A DNA stretch of 64,000 nucleotides from Gallibacterium salpingitidis (lineage in GTDB: Bacteria > Pseudomonadota > Gammaproteobacteria > Enterobacterales > Pasteurellaceae). The position numbers and the translations under genes are program-made. Positions 28,180-37,555 of the stretch are shown piece by piece. Where the stretch lies: NCBI RefSeq assembly GCF_001678495.1, contig NZ_JTJL01000006.1, positions 1 through 64,000 on the forward strand, given 5' to 3'. The notes under the pieces are model-generated. The model worked only from the letters and a program-made list of their open reading frames with translations. It ran no database searches and was not told the DNA's origin. Positions within the stretch are counted from its first letter, which is position 1; each line of letters opens with the position of its first letter.

Positions 28180-28917
28180 ATGAATTTATATCGACCAGCG
28201 CTTTGGCAAATTCCGCAACTCACTCAACAGAATCAACCTGAGTTACAACACAAAATTGCGGTTTTAGAACAGCGTTTACGACAAATTAACGATGAACATC
28301 AACAGGTTAAATTCGCGCATAGTTTGGCGGTGGAAGACACCGTAATTTTAGATGTTATCAGCAAATTAAACGCTAATATTACGGTTTTCACTTTAGATAC
28401 AGGACGTTTAAATCCTGAAACACAAGCGTTCTTACAAACGCTCGCGCAAGTCTATCCAACCATTAGCATTGAGCGTTACCAACCCGACCAACAAAAAGTC
28501 ACCGACTACGTTGAAACCTTTGAACAAAACGCTTTTTATGACAGTGTCGCCGCTCGCAAACAATGCTGCCATATTCGTAAAGTGGAACCACTTAATTTGG
28601 CGCTGCAAAATGCGGACGCCTGGTTAACAGGACAACGTCAATCACAGTCTGTGACACGTCAATCGCTTGCGTTTAAAGAGTGGGACAACACACGTCAAAT
28701 AGCCAAATATAACCCTATCTTCGATTGGTCTGAGGAAGATGTCTGGGCATACATTTTACAATTTAACTTACCTTTTAATGCGTTATATCAACAAGGTTAT
28801 CCAAGCATTGGCTGTGAACCTTGCACACGCCCAGTGAAACAAGGAGAAAATATTCGCGCTGGTCGTTGGTGGTGGGAAAGCCAAGATAGTAAAGAGTGCG
28901 GATTACATAAATCATAG
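28180..28917 (+). CDS. cysH: Adenylylsulfate-type (APS/PAPS) reductase, Fe-S form
   Basis: CysH reduces activated sulfate to sulfite with thioredoxin or glutaredoxin. The 245-residue protein has the catalytic ECGLH with C240. It also has C129-C130 and C212-x-x-C215, the CC...CxxC ligands of a [4Fe-4S] cluster. That cluster marks enzymes that use APS directly; E. coli PAPS reductase lacks it. The absence of an APS kinase gene in the operon agrees. It is followed after 8 bp by cysD. Confidence 0.93.
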   Translation: MNLYRPALWQIPQLTQQNQPELQHKIAVLEQRLRQINDEHQQVKFAHSLAVEDTVILDVISKLNANITVFTLDTGRLNPETQAFLQTLAQVYPTISIERYQPDQQKVTDYVETFEQNAFYDSVAARKQCCHIRKVEPLNLALQNADAWLTGQRQSQSVTRQSLAFKEWDNTRQIAKYNPIFDWSEEDVWAYILQFNLPFNALYQQGYPSIGCEPCTRPVKQGENIRAGRWWWESQDSKECGLHKS

Positions 28918-28925
28918 GAGTGAAT

Positions 28926-29852
28926 ATGCAGCAACAACATTTATTACAAAACAACCATTTAGACTGGTTAGAAGCAGAATCAATTTACATCATTCGTGAA
29001 GTCGTCGCCGAATGCCGTAATCCAGCACTACTTTTCTCTGGTGGTAAAGACTCAGTGGTATTACTCGCTTTGGCACGTAAAGCGTTCCAACTAGAAGGTA
29101 GAAACTCACCATTACCTTTTCCATTAGTACATATTGATACTGGACATAACTATCCAGAAGTTATCGATTTTCGCGATCAACAAGTAGAAAAATTAAATGC
29201 ACGCTTAGTGGTGGGTTCCGTAGAAGAGTCGATTGCCAACGGTACTGTGGTATTGCGTAAAGAAACTGACTCTCGTAACGCAGCTCAAGCAGTTACCTTA
29301 CTTGAAACCATTGAGAAACATGGCTTTGATGCACTAATGGGCGGAGCTAGACGCGACGAAGAAAAAGCACGTGCTAAAGAGCGTATTTTCTCTTTCCGCG
29401 ATGAATTCGGTCAATGGGATCCAAAAGCACAACGCCCTGAATTGTGGTCTCTTTACAATGCCAAATTACATCAAGGCGAAAATATGCGGGTATTTCCAAT
29501 TTCAAACTGGACTGAACTCGATATTTGGCAATATATCGCTCGTGAAAATTTAGAGTTACCAAGTATTTATTATGCTCACCAACGCGAAGTGGTGCGCCGT
29601 AAAGGCTTGTTAGTTCCTGTTACCTATTTAACGCCTAAAGCAGCAAATGAAGAAAGTGAAGTGTTATCTGTGCGTTTCCGTACTGTTGGTGATATTAGCT
29701 GTACTTGCCCTGTCGCCAGTGAAGCTGCTACTCCACAAGATATTATCGCAGAAACAGCGGTGGTGGATATTTCTGAACGAAGTGCGACACGACTTGATGA
29801 TCAGGTTAGCGAAGCAGCAATGGAACAACGTAAAAAACAAGGTTATTTCTAA
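28926..29852 (+). CDS. cysD: Sulfate adenylyltransferase subunit 2
   Basis: CysD is the catalytic subunit that forms APS from ATP and sulfate, driven by the CysN GTPase. The 308-residue protein has the PP-loop ALLFSGGKDSVVLL and a C-terminal RFRTVGDISCTCPVAS. The start at ATG 28926 is five bases after AGGAG and aligns with the E. coli N-terminus; the GTG at 28920 overlaps the ribosome site. Confidence 0.96.
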   Translation: MQQQHLLQNNHLDWLEAESIYIIREVVAECRNPALLFSGGKDSVVLLALARKAFQLEGRNSPLPFPLVHIDTGHNYPEVIDFRDQQVEKLNARLVVGSVEESIANGTVVLRKETDSRNAAQAVTLLETIEKHGFDALMGGARRDEEKARAKERIFSFRDEFGQWDPKAQRPELWSLYNAKLHQGENMRVFPISNWTELDIWQYIARENLELPSIYYAHQREVVRRKGLLVPVTYLTPKAANEESEVLSVRFRTVGDISCTCPVASEAATPQDIIAETAVVDISERSATRLDDQVSEAAMEQRKKQGYF

Positions 29853-29882
29853 TTAAATAATAATAACAAAGGAAACAGTGAA

Positions 29883-31172
29883 ATGAATATTAATCAAAAT
29901 GCCCCTTTACGCTTTATCACTGCCGGCAGTGTAGATGATGGAAAAAGTACTTTAATTGGTCGCTTACTTTATGACAGCAAAGCTCTCTTAAGCGATCAAC
30001 TGCAACATCTTAATCAAGCAAAAAATAGCGCAACTGGAATCGACTTTTCAATTTTAACTGACGGATTAGCCGCTGAACGTGAACAAGGTATTACCATTGA
30101 TGTGGCTTACCGTTATTTTTCTACTGCAAAACGTAAATTTATTATTGCCGATACTCCGGGACACGAACAATACACCAGAAATATGGTGACCGGTGCTTCT
30201 ACTGCGGATGCCGCTGTGGTGTTAATTGATGCCAGCCAATTAGATTTTAGCCAACAACCGCTACAATTATTACCACAAACCAAACGCCATTCCGCCATTT
30301 TACAGCAGCTCGCTTGCCCGCAAATTATTGTGGCAGTTAATAAAATGGATCTGCTCGATTTTGATCAAAACAAATTTAATGCTATTTGTGATGCTTATCG
30401 CCAATTAGCTGCACAACTTGGTTTAACCGCAGTGCAGTTTGTGCCAATTTCCGCATTAAACGGCGATAATATTGTTTATGCCAGCGAAAATATGCCTTGG
30501 TATCAAGGAGCACCGCTATTGAGTCTGCTAGAAGAGTTACCAAATCAAAAAAATATCTCTTTAGCGAAGGCAGATTTTCATTTTCCTGTGCAATTGGTAT
30601 TACGTTTAGATAGTGACAAACAAGATGATTTTCGTGGTTATCAAGGCAGAATCGAAGCAGGTAGCATTGCAGTTGGCGATCAAATCCGTATTGAGCCGGC
30701 CGGTTACACTTCAACAATTAAAGAAATTTTTGCGGTTTCCGGCAAAGTACAGCAAGCCGAAGCCGGTGAACAAGTTACGCTTTGTTTAACAGATGATATT
30801 GATATTTCTCGCGGTGATACTTTTGTCAGTGTGGAAAATCCAATTCAATCACAACAACAACTCACTGCAACGCTTTGCTGGTTTGATCAACGTCCATTAA
30901 ATACTGCACGCAAATATTTGTTAAAACACACGACACAAAATGTCTTTGCGCGGATTAAACATATTGATCATTTACTTGATGTTAAAACATTAAGCAAACA
31001 GCAATCAGCAGAAACCTTCCAATTAAACGATTTAGGACAAGTACAAATCAGCTTACAAAAACCGATTTGTGCAACAACTTACCAACAAAATATTGGTACT
31101 GGTTCTTTTATTTTGATTGATGAAGCAACTTATCACACTGTTGCTGCCGGTATGATTTTAACGGCTGCCTAG
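29883..31172 (+). CDS. cysN: Sulfate adenylyltransferase subunit 1 (GTPase)
   Basis: CysN is an EF-Tu-like GTPase that couples GTP hydrolysis to APS formation by CysD. The 429-residue protein has G1 GSVDDGKST (15-23), the switch sequence EREQGITIDVAYR, G3 DTPGHEQYTRN and G4 NKMD. It is shorter than E. coli CysN (475) and there is no fused CysC (APS kinase) domain. Confidence 0.95.
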   Translation: MNINQNAPLRFITAGSVDDGKSTLIGRLLYDSKALLSDQLQHLNQAKNSATGIDFSILTDGLAAEREQGITIDVAYRYFSTAKRKFIIADTPGHEQYTRNMVTGASTADAAVVLIDASQLDFSQQPLQLLPQTKRHSAILQQLACPQIIVAVNKMDLLDFDQNKFNAICDAYRQLAAQLGLTAVQFVPISALNGDNIVYASENMPWYQGAPLLSLLEELPNQKNISLAKADFHFPVQLVLRLDSDKQDDFRGYQGRIEAGSIAVGDQIRIEPAGYTSTIKEIFAVSGKVQQAEAGEQVTLCLTDDIDISRGDTFVSVENPIQSQQQLTATLCWFDQRPLNTARKYLLKHTTQNVFARIKHIDHLLDVKTLSKQQSAETFQLNDLGQVQISLQKPICATTYQQNIGTGSFILIDEATYHTVAAGMILTAA

Positions 31173-31184
31173 GAGGATATTGGC

Positions 31185-32978
31185 ATGAATGATGTTGTAA
31201 AATTACCAATTTCCACTGAAATTGCAGAGCAATTAAAACAACTTGATTCCTTACAATTAGCTTGGCTTTCTGGTTATTGTTGGGGACAAGCCACACAAAA
31301 TGGTGCAATAGTATTACCATCAGGTGCTGTAGCAACAGAAACTGCGCCAGCTACCGCTGCTGCAGCACGTACCATCACCATTATTTCTGCTTCACAAACC
31401 GGTAATGCACGTAAAGTGGCAGAACAGTTAAAAAACAAATTGAGTGAACAGCATTCTGTTACCTTGGTGAGCGCTGCCGATTATAAAGCGAAGAAAATCA
31501 ATCAAGAGCAAATCCTCTTATTAGTCACTTCGACACAAGGTGATGGTGAACCGCCAGAAGAAGCTGTCAATTTACACCGCTTCTTATTTGGTAAAAAAGC
31601 TCCTTCTTTAGCCGGTATTGAATTTGCTGTTCTAGGTTTAGGCGACAGTTCCTATCCAAATTTCTGCCAAGCTGGTAAAGATTTTGATCAACGCTTCGCT
31701 GAATTGGGCGCAACCCGTTTACTTGAACGTGCTGATTGTGATCTTGATTATCAAACGACGGCAAGCCAATGGATTGAACAAATTAATCAAGTATTGGCAC
31801 AACAAGTAACCGCTACGACTACAATTCAACAAGCACCACAAAACACAGAAAAAAGTAACGTTAATCAATACAGCCGCGAAAATCCATTCAGCGCAACGTT
31901 AAGTGTACGGCAAAAAATTACTGGTCGTCATTCAACAAAAGATGTGGAGCATATTGAGATCGATCTCGGTGATTCCGGCTTAAGCTATCAGGCTGGTGAT
32001 GCTTTAGGCGTTTGGTTTAACAATGATCCTGCATTAGTTGAGGAAGTTTTGACTGCTGTGGCGTTAGATGGTGATCAGCAAATCACTTATCAGAATAATA
32101 GCCTCACATTACGCCAAGCCTTAACCGAACATTTTGAACTGACACAAAATACCGCTCGTTTTGTAAAAGGTTACGCTGAATTAAATCCACAAGCAGAACT
32201 ACAAGCACTGATTGCTGATCCACAGCAATTACAAGATTACGTTGTTGCGACACCTTTAGTTGGTGTATTACAAACTTATCCAACTAAATTAACCGCCGAA
32301 CAACTGATTAGTCTATTACGCCCATTAACACCGCGTCTTTATTCTATCGCTTCTGCACAAAGTGAAGTTGGTGAAGAGGTACATTTAACCGTTGGCGTAG
32401 TGCGTTATCAATTTAATGGCAAGACTTACACTGGCGGTGCATCCGGCTTCCTTGGTGAACGCCTTGGTGAAGATGAAGAGGTGAAAGTTTTTGTCGAAAG
32501 CAATCCAAATTTCCGCTTACCGCAAGACCCTACTCGCAACATTATTATGGTTGGAGCAGGAACCGGTATTGCGCCATTCCGCGCCTTTATGCAACAACGT
32601 GCAGCAGATGAAGCTAGTGGTGAAAATTGGTTGATTTTTGGTAATCAAACCTTTACCGAAGATTTCCTTTACCAACAAGAGTGGCAAGATTATGCAAAAC
32701 AAGGCTTGTTAAATCGTTACCACTTTGCGTGGTCACGCGATCAACAACAAAAAATTTATGTACAAGACAAAATCCGCGAACAAGCTGAAACCTTATGGCA
32801 ATGGTTACAACAAGGCGCCTATCTCTACGTTTGTGGGGACGCCAATAAAATGGCAAAAGATGTAGAGCAAGCATTACTTGATGTGATCAGCCAACAAGGC
32901 AATTTAACGGTAGAACAAGCGGAAGATTATCTCGCTGACTTAAGAGAAGAAAAACGTTATCAGCGTGATGTGTATTAA
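31185..32978 (+). CDS. cysJ: Sulfite reductase (NADPH) flavoprotein alpha subunit
   Basis: CysJ passes electrons from NADPH through FAD and FMN to CysI. The 597-residue protein has an N-terminal flavodoxin domain (ISASQTGNARKVAEQL, then STQGDGEPPEEA) and a C-terminal FAD/NADPH domain. The latter shows RLYSIAS, GGASGFLG, GAGTGIAPFRAF and YVCGDANKMAKDV. It has the usual length (E. coli 599). Ribosome site AGGAGGA precedes the ATG. Confidence 0.96.
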   Translation: MNDVVKLPISTEIAEQLKQLDSLQLAWLSGYCWGQATQNGAIVLPSGAVATETAPATAAAARTITIISASQTGNARKVAEQLKNKLSEQHSVTLVSAADYKAKKINQEQILLLVTSTQGDGEPPEEAVNLHRFLFGKKAPSLAGIEFAVLGLGDSSYPNFCQAGKDFDQRFAELGATRLLERADCDLDYQTTASQWIEQINQVLAQQVTATTTIQQAPQNTEKSNVNQYSRENPFSATLSVRQKITGRHSTKDVEHIEIDLGDSGLSYQAGDALGVWFNNDPALVEEVLTAVALDGDQQITYQNNSLTLRQALTEHFELTQNTARFVKGYAELNPQAELQALIADPQQLQDYVVATPLVGVLQTYPTKLTAEQLISLLRPLTPRLYSIASAQSEVGEEVHLTVGVVRYQFNGKTYTGGASGFLGERLGEDEEVKVFVESNPNFRLPQDPTRNIIMVGAGTGIAPFRAFMQQRAADEASGENWLIFGNQTFTEDFLYQQEWQDYAKQGLLNRYHFAWSRDQQQKIYVQDKIREQAETLWQWLQQGAYLYVCGDANKMAKDVEQALLDVISQQGNLTVEQAEDYLADLREEKRYQRDVY

Positions 32979-32990
32979 TAGGAGTGAATT

Positions 32991-34748
32991 ATGACTGATA
33001 AAGCAACCGAGTGGAAAAAATTCCCGTTAGCCGATAATGAACGTTTGAAAGGGGAAAGTGATTATTTGCATGGCACTATCGCCCAAGATTTAAATGAACA
33101 ACTTACTGGTGGATTCAATAAAGATAATTTCCAACTTATCCGCTTCCATGGCATGTATGAACAGGATGATCGTGATATTCGTGCTGAACGCCAAGCGCAA
33201 AAACTTGAACCAAATAAAAATGTGATGCTGCGCTGCCGTTTACCGGGCGGTATCATTACCCCAAAACAGTGGTTAGGTATTGATGAATTCGCTACTAAAC
33301 ATACTTATTACGGCAGTATTCGTTTAACCAATCGTCAAACTTTCCAATTTCATGGTGTCTTAAAACGTGATATTAAACCGATGCACCAATGGTTGCATCA
33401 GCTAGGTTTAGACTCAATTGCCACCGCTGGTGATGTCAATCGTAATGTGCTTTGCACACCAAACCCTGTTGAAAGCGAGCTACATCAACAAGCTTATGAG
33501 TGGGCAAAGAAAATTTCTGAACATCTTTTACCACGCACCACTGCTTATGCCGATGTATGGCTAGATGGCGAAAAGGTATTTGAAAGTGAAACCACTAAAC
33601 CATTGTTAAAAGAGTCAAGCGATCCCGTTGAGCCTATTTTAGGTAAAACTTATTTACCGCGTAAATTTAAGACTACTGTTGTCGTACCACCATTAAACGA
33701 TGTCGATTTACACGCAAATGACCTTAATTTTGTGGCTATTGCCGAGCAAGGACAATTAATCGGTTTTAATGTGTTGATTGGCGGCGGCTTATCAATGGAT
33801 TTTGCCAACCATAAGACTTATCCAAATATCGCCCAAGAACTTGGTTTTGTCACCTTAGATGAAGTGTTGGCTTGTGCTGAAGCAGTCGTCACCACACAAC
33901 GTGACTGGGGAAATCGTAGTGACCGTAAAAATGCAAAACTACGTTATACCATTGAACGTGTTGGCTTAGATGTAGTAAAAGCAGAAGTGGAGAAACGTGC
34001 CGGTATTACTTTAAAACCAATCCGTCCATATCATTTTACTGAACGTGGTGATCGTATTGGTTGGGTAAAAGGTGAAGATAATAAATGGCACTTAACTTTA
34101 TTTATTGAAAATGGACGTTTACTCGATTATCCAGATCGCCCATTAAAAACTGGCTTACGTGAAATTGCGAAAATCCATAAAGGCGATTTTCGTCTTACTG
34201 CCAACCAAAATTTAATTGTTGCGGGTGTGGCACAACGAGATAAAGCGAAAATCGAAAAATTGGCTCGTGAATATAAATTAATTGACGATCGTGTTACCCC
34301 ATTGCGTCAGCAAAGTATGTCTTGCGTCGCTTTACCAACTTGCCCATTAGCAATGGCAGAAGCAGAACGTTTCTTACCACAATTTATTGATAAAGTAGAT
34401 CTGTTAATGGCAAAACACCACGTTGAAAAAGAGGGAATTGTGTTGCGCGTAACTGGCTGTCCAAATGGTTGCGGACGTGCAATGTTAGCTGAAATTGGCT
34501 TAGTTGGACGTGCTATTGGACGTTACAATCTCTATATTGGTGGTAATCGTGAAGGCAGCCGTATTCCTCGTTTATTCAAAGAAAATATTGAGGAAGCAGA
34601 GATTTTACAAATTCTTGATGGTTGGATTGGTGATTGGGCAAAAAATCGTCAAAGCAATGAAGGTATCGGTGATTTCGCCGTTCGTACCGGTATCGTAAAA
34701 CCAGTCACTAACGCTCCTGTGGATTTTTGGGAAGTGAAAATTGCCTAA
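32991..34748 (+). CDS. cysI: Sulfite reductase (NADPH) hemoprotein beta subunit
   Basis: CysI reduces sulfite to sulfide by six electrons at a siroheme coupled to a [4Fe-4S] cluster. The cluster/siroheme cysteines are C445, C451, C490 and C494 (SCVALPTC and TGCPNGCG). Length 585 residues (E. coli 570). It closes the cys operon, and a hairpin terminator follows. Confidence 0.97.
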   Translation: MTDKATEWKKFPLADNERLKGESDYLHGTIAQDLNEQLTGGFNKDNFQLIRFHGMYEQDDRDIRAERQAQKLEPNKNVMLRCRLPGGIITPKQWLGIDEFATKHTYYGSIRLTNRQTFQFHGVLKRDIKPMHQWLHQLGLDSIATAGDVNRNVLCTPNPVESELHQQAYEWAKKISEHLLPRTTAYADVWLDGEKVFESETTKPLLKESSDPVEPILGKTYLPRKFKTTVVVPPLNDVDLHANDLNFVAIAEQGQLIGFNVLIGGGLSMDFANHKTYPNIAQELGFVTLDEVLACAEAVVTTQRDWGNRSDRKNAKLRYTIERVGLDVVKAEVEKRAGITLKPIRPYHFTERGDRIGWVKGEDNKWHLTLFIENGRLLDYPDRPLKTGLREIAKIHKGDFRLTANQNLIVAGVAQRDKAKIEKLAREYKLIDDRVTPLRQQSMSCVALPTCPLAMAEAERFLPQFIDKVDLLMAKHHVEKEGIVLRVTGCPNGCGRAMLAEIGLVGRAIGRYNLYIGGNREGSRIPRLFKENIEEAEILQILDGWIGDWAKNRQSNEGIGDFAVRTGIVKPVTNAPVDFWEVKIA

Positions 34749-34766
34749 GTAACTTCATAAGATATT

Positions 34767-34795
34767 AATGCCCCATAATAAGGGGCATTATTTAT
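34767..34795. terminator. Terminator of the cys operon
   Basis: AATGCCCC (34767-34774) pairs with GGGGCATT (34782-34789), with the loop between them and ATTTAT after the stem. The U-tract is imperfect. The DUF262 gene converges on the other side and could share it. Confidence 0.65.
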
Positions 34796-34836
34796 CTAAA
34801 TTGTTATTATTCTATCAATCTTCTAATTTCCAAATA

Positions 34837-36900
34837 TTATTCAGCATATTTAATTAATAATTCATCTTGCAAATCAAAAATTATTAGCGCATCTTTTATA
34901 CGTTTAAACTTACTATTATTATCTAAATTCCCTTCTATCACATAGGTATCATTTAAAACAATTGGTTGTCTTAATTTTTCACCATTTACAGTTTTAGTTA
35001 ATGAGATTTTTTTTGCTAAATCAGTTATAAAGAAATTTTCCGGATTTAATTCAAATAGTTGTTTAAAAATCTCACTATATAATTTACTTACTTGATTCAC
35101 TTCTAATTTCTTATCAAGAAAAATAGCATATGCTAATTTCTTATTTCTAGGATCTTCAGCATCAAAAATATTTACTTCATCACTTCTCATTTTCTCTTCT
35201 GATATCAAATCGAATTCTATACTCGGTATTCTCCATATATTAAAAAATCGGTAAGAAAGAACTTCAAAACGTTTTTCAATCTCTTCAAGATCCCATTTTC
35301 CCAAAGTTGCTAAATACCTATTGAGCCAAAGTCTACTATCTTTATAACCTACATCATCTTTATCTCTTTTATCTTTAAAAGATTTATTACCCAATTTTCC
35401 ATTATTACCAGATAAAGTAAGATTGCCAATTGTATTCATATAAGTTTCTTTTAGCTCATTATAATCTTCTTCACTTAAATCTTTCTTCCATTGCGAATCT
35501 GGATTTTGTGGAAAAATATGCTCTATAGTTATCTCTGGATTATTTTCAATAATAACTGGTTCTTTATTTTCAAAATTTTCTAACCGTTCTAATAGATAGG
35601 TTCTATTTTTACTTTTTATATTATAGACATCCTTAAATTTAAGACTCTCTTTAACTTCTTTATCTCTAGGAAATCTTTGTATACCTTTTTTCTCCAATAA
35701 AAATTTCTGAAATGAATATAAATAATTCTTTAAATCTATTTGCTCATAACAAGTCATAAAGATTTTATTTAACCCATTCGTAGGTGTTCCCACAATGAAT
35801 CTACGCCATACAAAAGATTGTACTAACTCCAATATCTCAATAAAAACTTTTTTATCAATAATATTATTTGCATAATCTTCATAAACTTTCATTAAAAATG
35901 GATATGCCACATTAACTTCTATTCTATTAATATATTCCAATTGTCTCCTAATATCTTTATCTGGTTCATTATTCGGATTAAGAAGTCTATTATAAAATTT
36001 AACAAGAGATTTTATAGGAGAAAGATTTTCTTCTAATGTTTTTAGATCTGATGTAGGAAACTGATTTTTAAATTCGACATATACTTTGCTTTTTGTTGGA
36101 ATTCTTTTATTTATTAATGTTAAATAATCTCGAATAAAATCAGAAACCCTACTTTCATGCCCTACTTGTGCAAACCTCTCTATTATTTCCCAATAATTAT
36201 TATATATTTTATTTTGGTTTTCATAATTAAGCCCCATTAAAATATAGTTTCTAATTAAATCAGCTTGAGATAATTCTAATCCTGTCGAGTTTAAACTTTC
36301 AAAAATTCGTTGAGGATCATCCTTTCCTCTTTCCAAAGAAATCTCAACAAACATCAGTTTTGATAAACCATCTAGTATAATTAAATAATTTTCTTGGTTA
36401 ATCATCTTTTTGAAATAATTGAAGTTATCAATTAATCTAGAAAAATCTAAAAATTCCTCACTACTATCTGCTCTTAACAAATATTTTAGTGCTTTATTGT
36501 TATTATCTGTCGGCTTTAATTTTAATTTCTCATCATCGGAAGCAAATTTGTTAATCAAATAGGTCTCACTTATCTCATTTGCTAAATCATTATCTCCTAG
36601 CTCTTTTGTAAACTGATAAAGAGCTAAATAAATTAGAGTCAGTGTTGTTAAACGTTGTTGCCCATCAATAATAGTTAATTCTTTTATTCGAGATGATGTA
36701 TAAACATCATCATGTATATAGACAATACTACCGATAAAATGAGCGTTCATTTCATTCTTAACCCCAACTTCTAAAATATCTTTCCAGATCTGGTGACATT
36801 GTTGTATATTCCAATCATAATTTCTTTGATAAACAGGAATAATAAATTGAGTTTTGTTTGAAGATAAAAATGTTTCTACTTTAGTTTCATTTGCTTTCAT
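34837..36900 (-). CDS. DUF262/DUF1524 (GmrSD-like) nuclease, candidate phage-defence gene
   Basis: A 687-residue protein with the layout of single-chain GmrSD-type modification-dependent restriction enzymes. The DUF262 (ParB-like nucleotidase) part has IPVYQRNYDW (21-30), D79-GQQR and FESLNSTGLELSQADLIRN (about 200-218). The DUF1524 His-Me finger nuclease part has IEHIFPQNP with H461 and IGNLTLS (491-497). The last ~100 residues form a region I do not recognise. The gene is alone, visibly more AT-rich than its neighbours, and sits between the cys and ttr operons. Role in cutting modified phage DNA is inferred from the family. Confidence 0.8.
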   Translation of the reverse strand: MKANETKVETFLSSNKTQFIIPVYQRNYDWNIQQCHQIWKDILEVGVKNEMNAHFIGSIVYIHDDVYTSSRIKELTIIDGQQRLTTLTLIYLALYQFTKELGDNDLANEISETYLINKFASDDEKLKLKPTDNNNKALKYLLRADSSEEFLDFSRLIDNFNYFKKMINQENYLIILDGLSKLMFVEISLERGKDDPQRIFESLNSTGLELSQADLIRNYILMGLNYENQNKIYNNYWEIIERFAQVGHESRVSDFIRDYLTLINKRIPTKSKVYVEFKNQFPTSDLKTLEENLSPIKSLVKFYNRLLNPNNEPDKDIRRQLEYINRIEVNVAYPFLMKVYEDYANNIIDKKVFIEILELVQSFVWRRFIVGTPTNGLNKIFMTCYEQIDLKNYLYSFQKFLLEKKGIQRFPRDKEVKESLKFKDVYNIKSKNRTYLLERLENFENKEPVIIENNPEITIEHIFPQNPDSQWKKDLSEEDYNELKETYMNTIGNLTLSGNNGKLGNKSFKDKRDKDDVGYKDSRLWLNRYLATLGKWDLEEIEKRFEVLSYRFFNIWRIPSIEFDLISEEKMRSDEVNIFDAEDPRNKKLAYAIFLDKKLEVNQVSKLYSEIFKQLFELNPENFFITDLAKKISLTKTVNGEKLRQPIVLNDTYVIEGNLDNNSKFKRIKDALIIFDLQDELLIKYAE

Positions 36901-36961
36901 TCTGAGCTACCCATATAACCTTATTACAGATAAAACTATATCCAATTTAGAAAATATCCTC

Positions 36962-37555
36962 TTAGTCACTATCTAAAGAAAGTAAGTCCACTTTTCTAAT
37001 CAATTCAGCAACATTCTTAGCAGACATCTTTTCCATAATATGCGAACGATGGACTTCTACGGTTCTCACTGCAATATTTAACTCTTCTGCAATCTGTTTG
37101 TTAATTTTGCCATTCAGCACTAGTTTGAGAACCTCTTTCTCTTTTTCGCTTAATTGGTCATAACATTGCTGAATTTGATATTGTTGGTAACACTTTTCAC
37201 TGCGTTCGGCTGCGTTGGTTAGCGCTGTTTGTAATTGATTAAATTCAATTGGTTTTTGTAAAAAATCTACCGCACCTTGTTTTAATTCGTTTACCGCCAT
37301 CTCGACATCAGCAAAAGCCGTCATAATAATCACTTGCAGCGTACTGCGTTGTTGGCGCAAAATTTTATGCACCTGCCGTCCATCAAAATAGGGCATGCGC
37401 ATATCCAGTAGCACTACGCCCGGCTCAAATAGCTGCGCTTGTTCCAGAAATAATTTGCTATTTGACCAGCTCGTTACCTCATAGCCCGCTTGCGTTAATA
37501 AAAATGTCGCTGCATCTAATACAGTTGAATCATCATCAATTATATGCACTTTCAT
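36962..37555 (-). CDS. ttrR: Tetrathionate response regulator TtrR
   Basis: A 197-residue FixJ-type response regulator. The receiver domain has the phosphoacceptor D51 (VVLLDMRMP) and acidic D7-D8-D9. The LuxR-type DNA-binding domain (about 130-190) shows LSEKEKEVLKLVLNGKINKQIA and RTVEVHRSHIMEKM. Its start overlaps the ttrS stop (ATGA), so the pair is coupled. In Salmonella TtrR activates ttrBCA in response to tetrathionate. Confidence 0.9.
   Translation of the reverse strand: MKVHIIDDDSTVLDAATFLLTQAGYEVTSWSNSKLFLEQAQLFEPGVVLLDMRMPYFDGRQVHKILRQQRSTLQVIIMTAFADVEMAVNELKQGAVDFLQKPIEFNQLQTALTNAAERSEKCYQQYQIQQCYDQLSEKEKEVLKLVLNGKINKQIAEELNIAVRTVEVHRSHIMEKMSAKNVAELIRKVDLLSLDSD

Noticed and set aside
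34837..36900. DUF262 gene as part of a multi-gene restriction or BREX/Dnd-type system
   Set aside because: No methyltransferase, specificity, dnd/ssp or BREX gene flanks it; both neighbours are metabolic or regulatory operons. Treated as a single-gene system.
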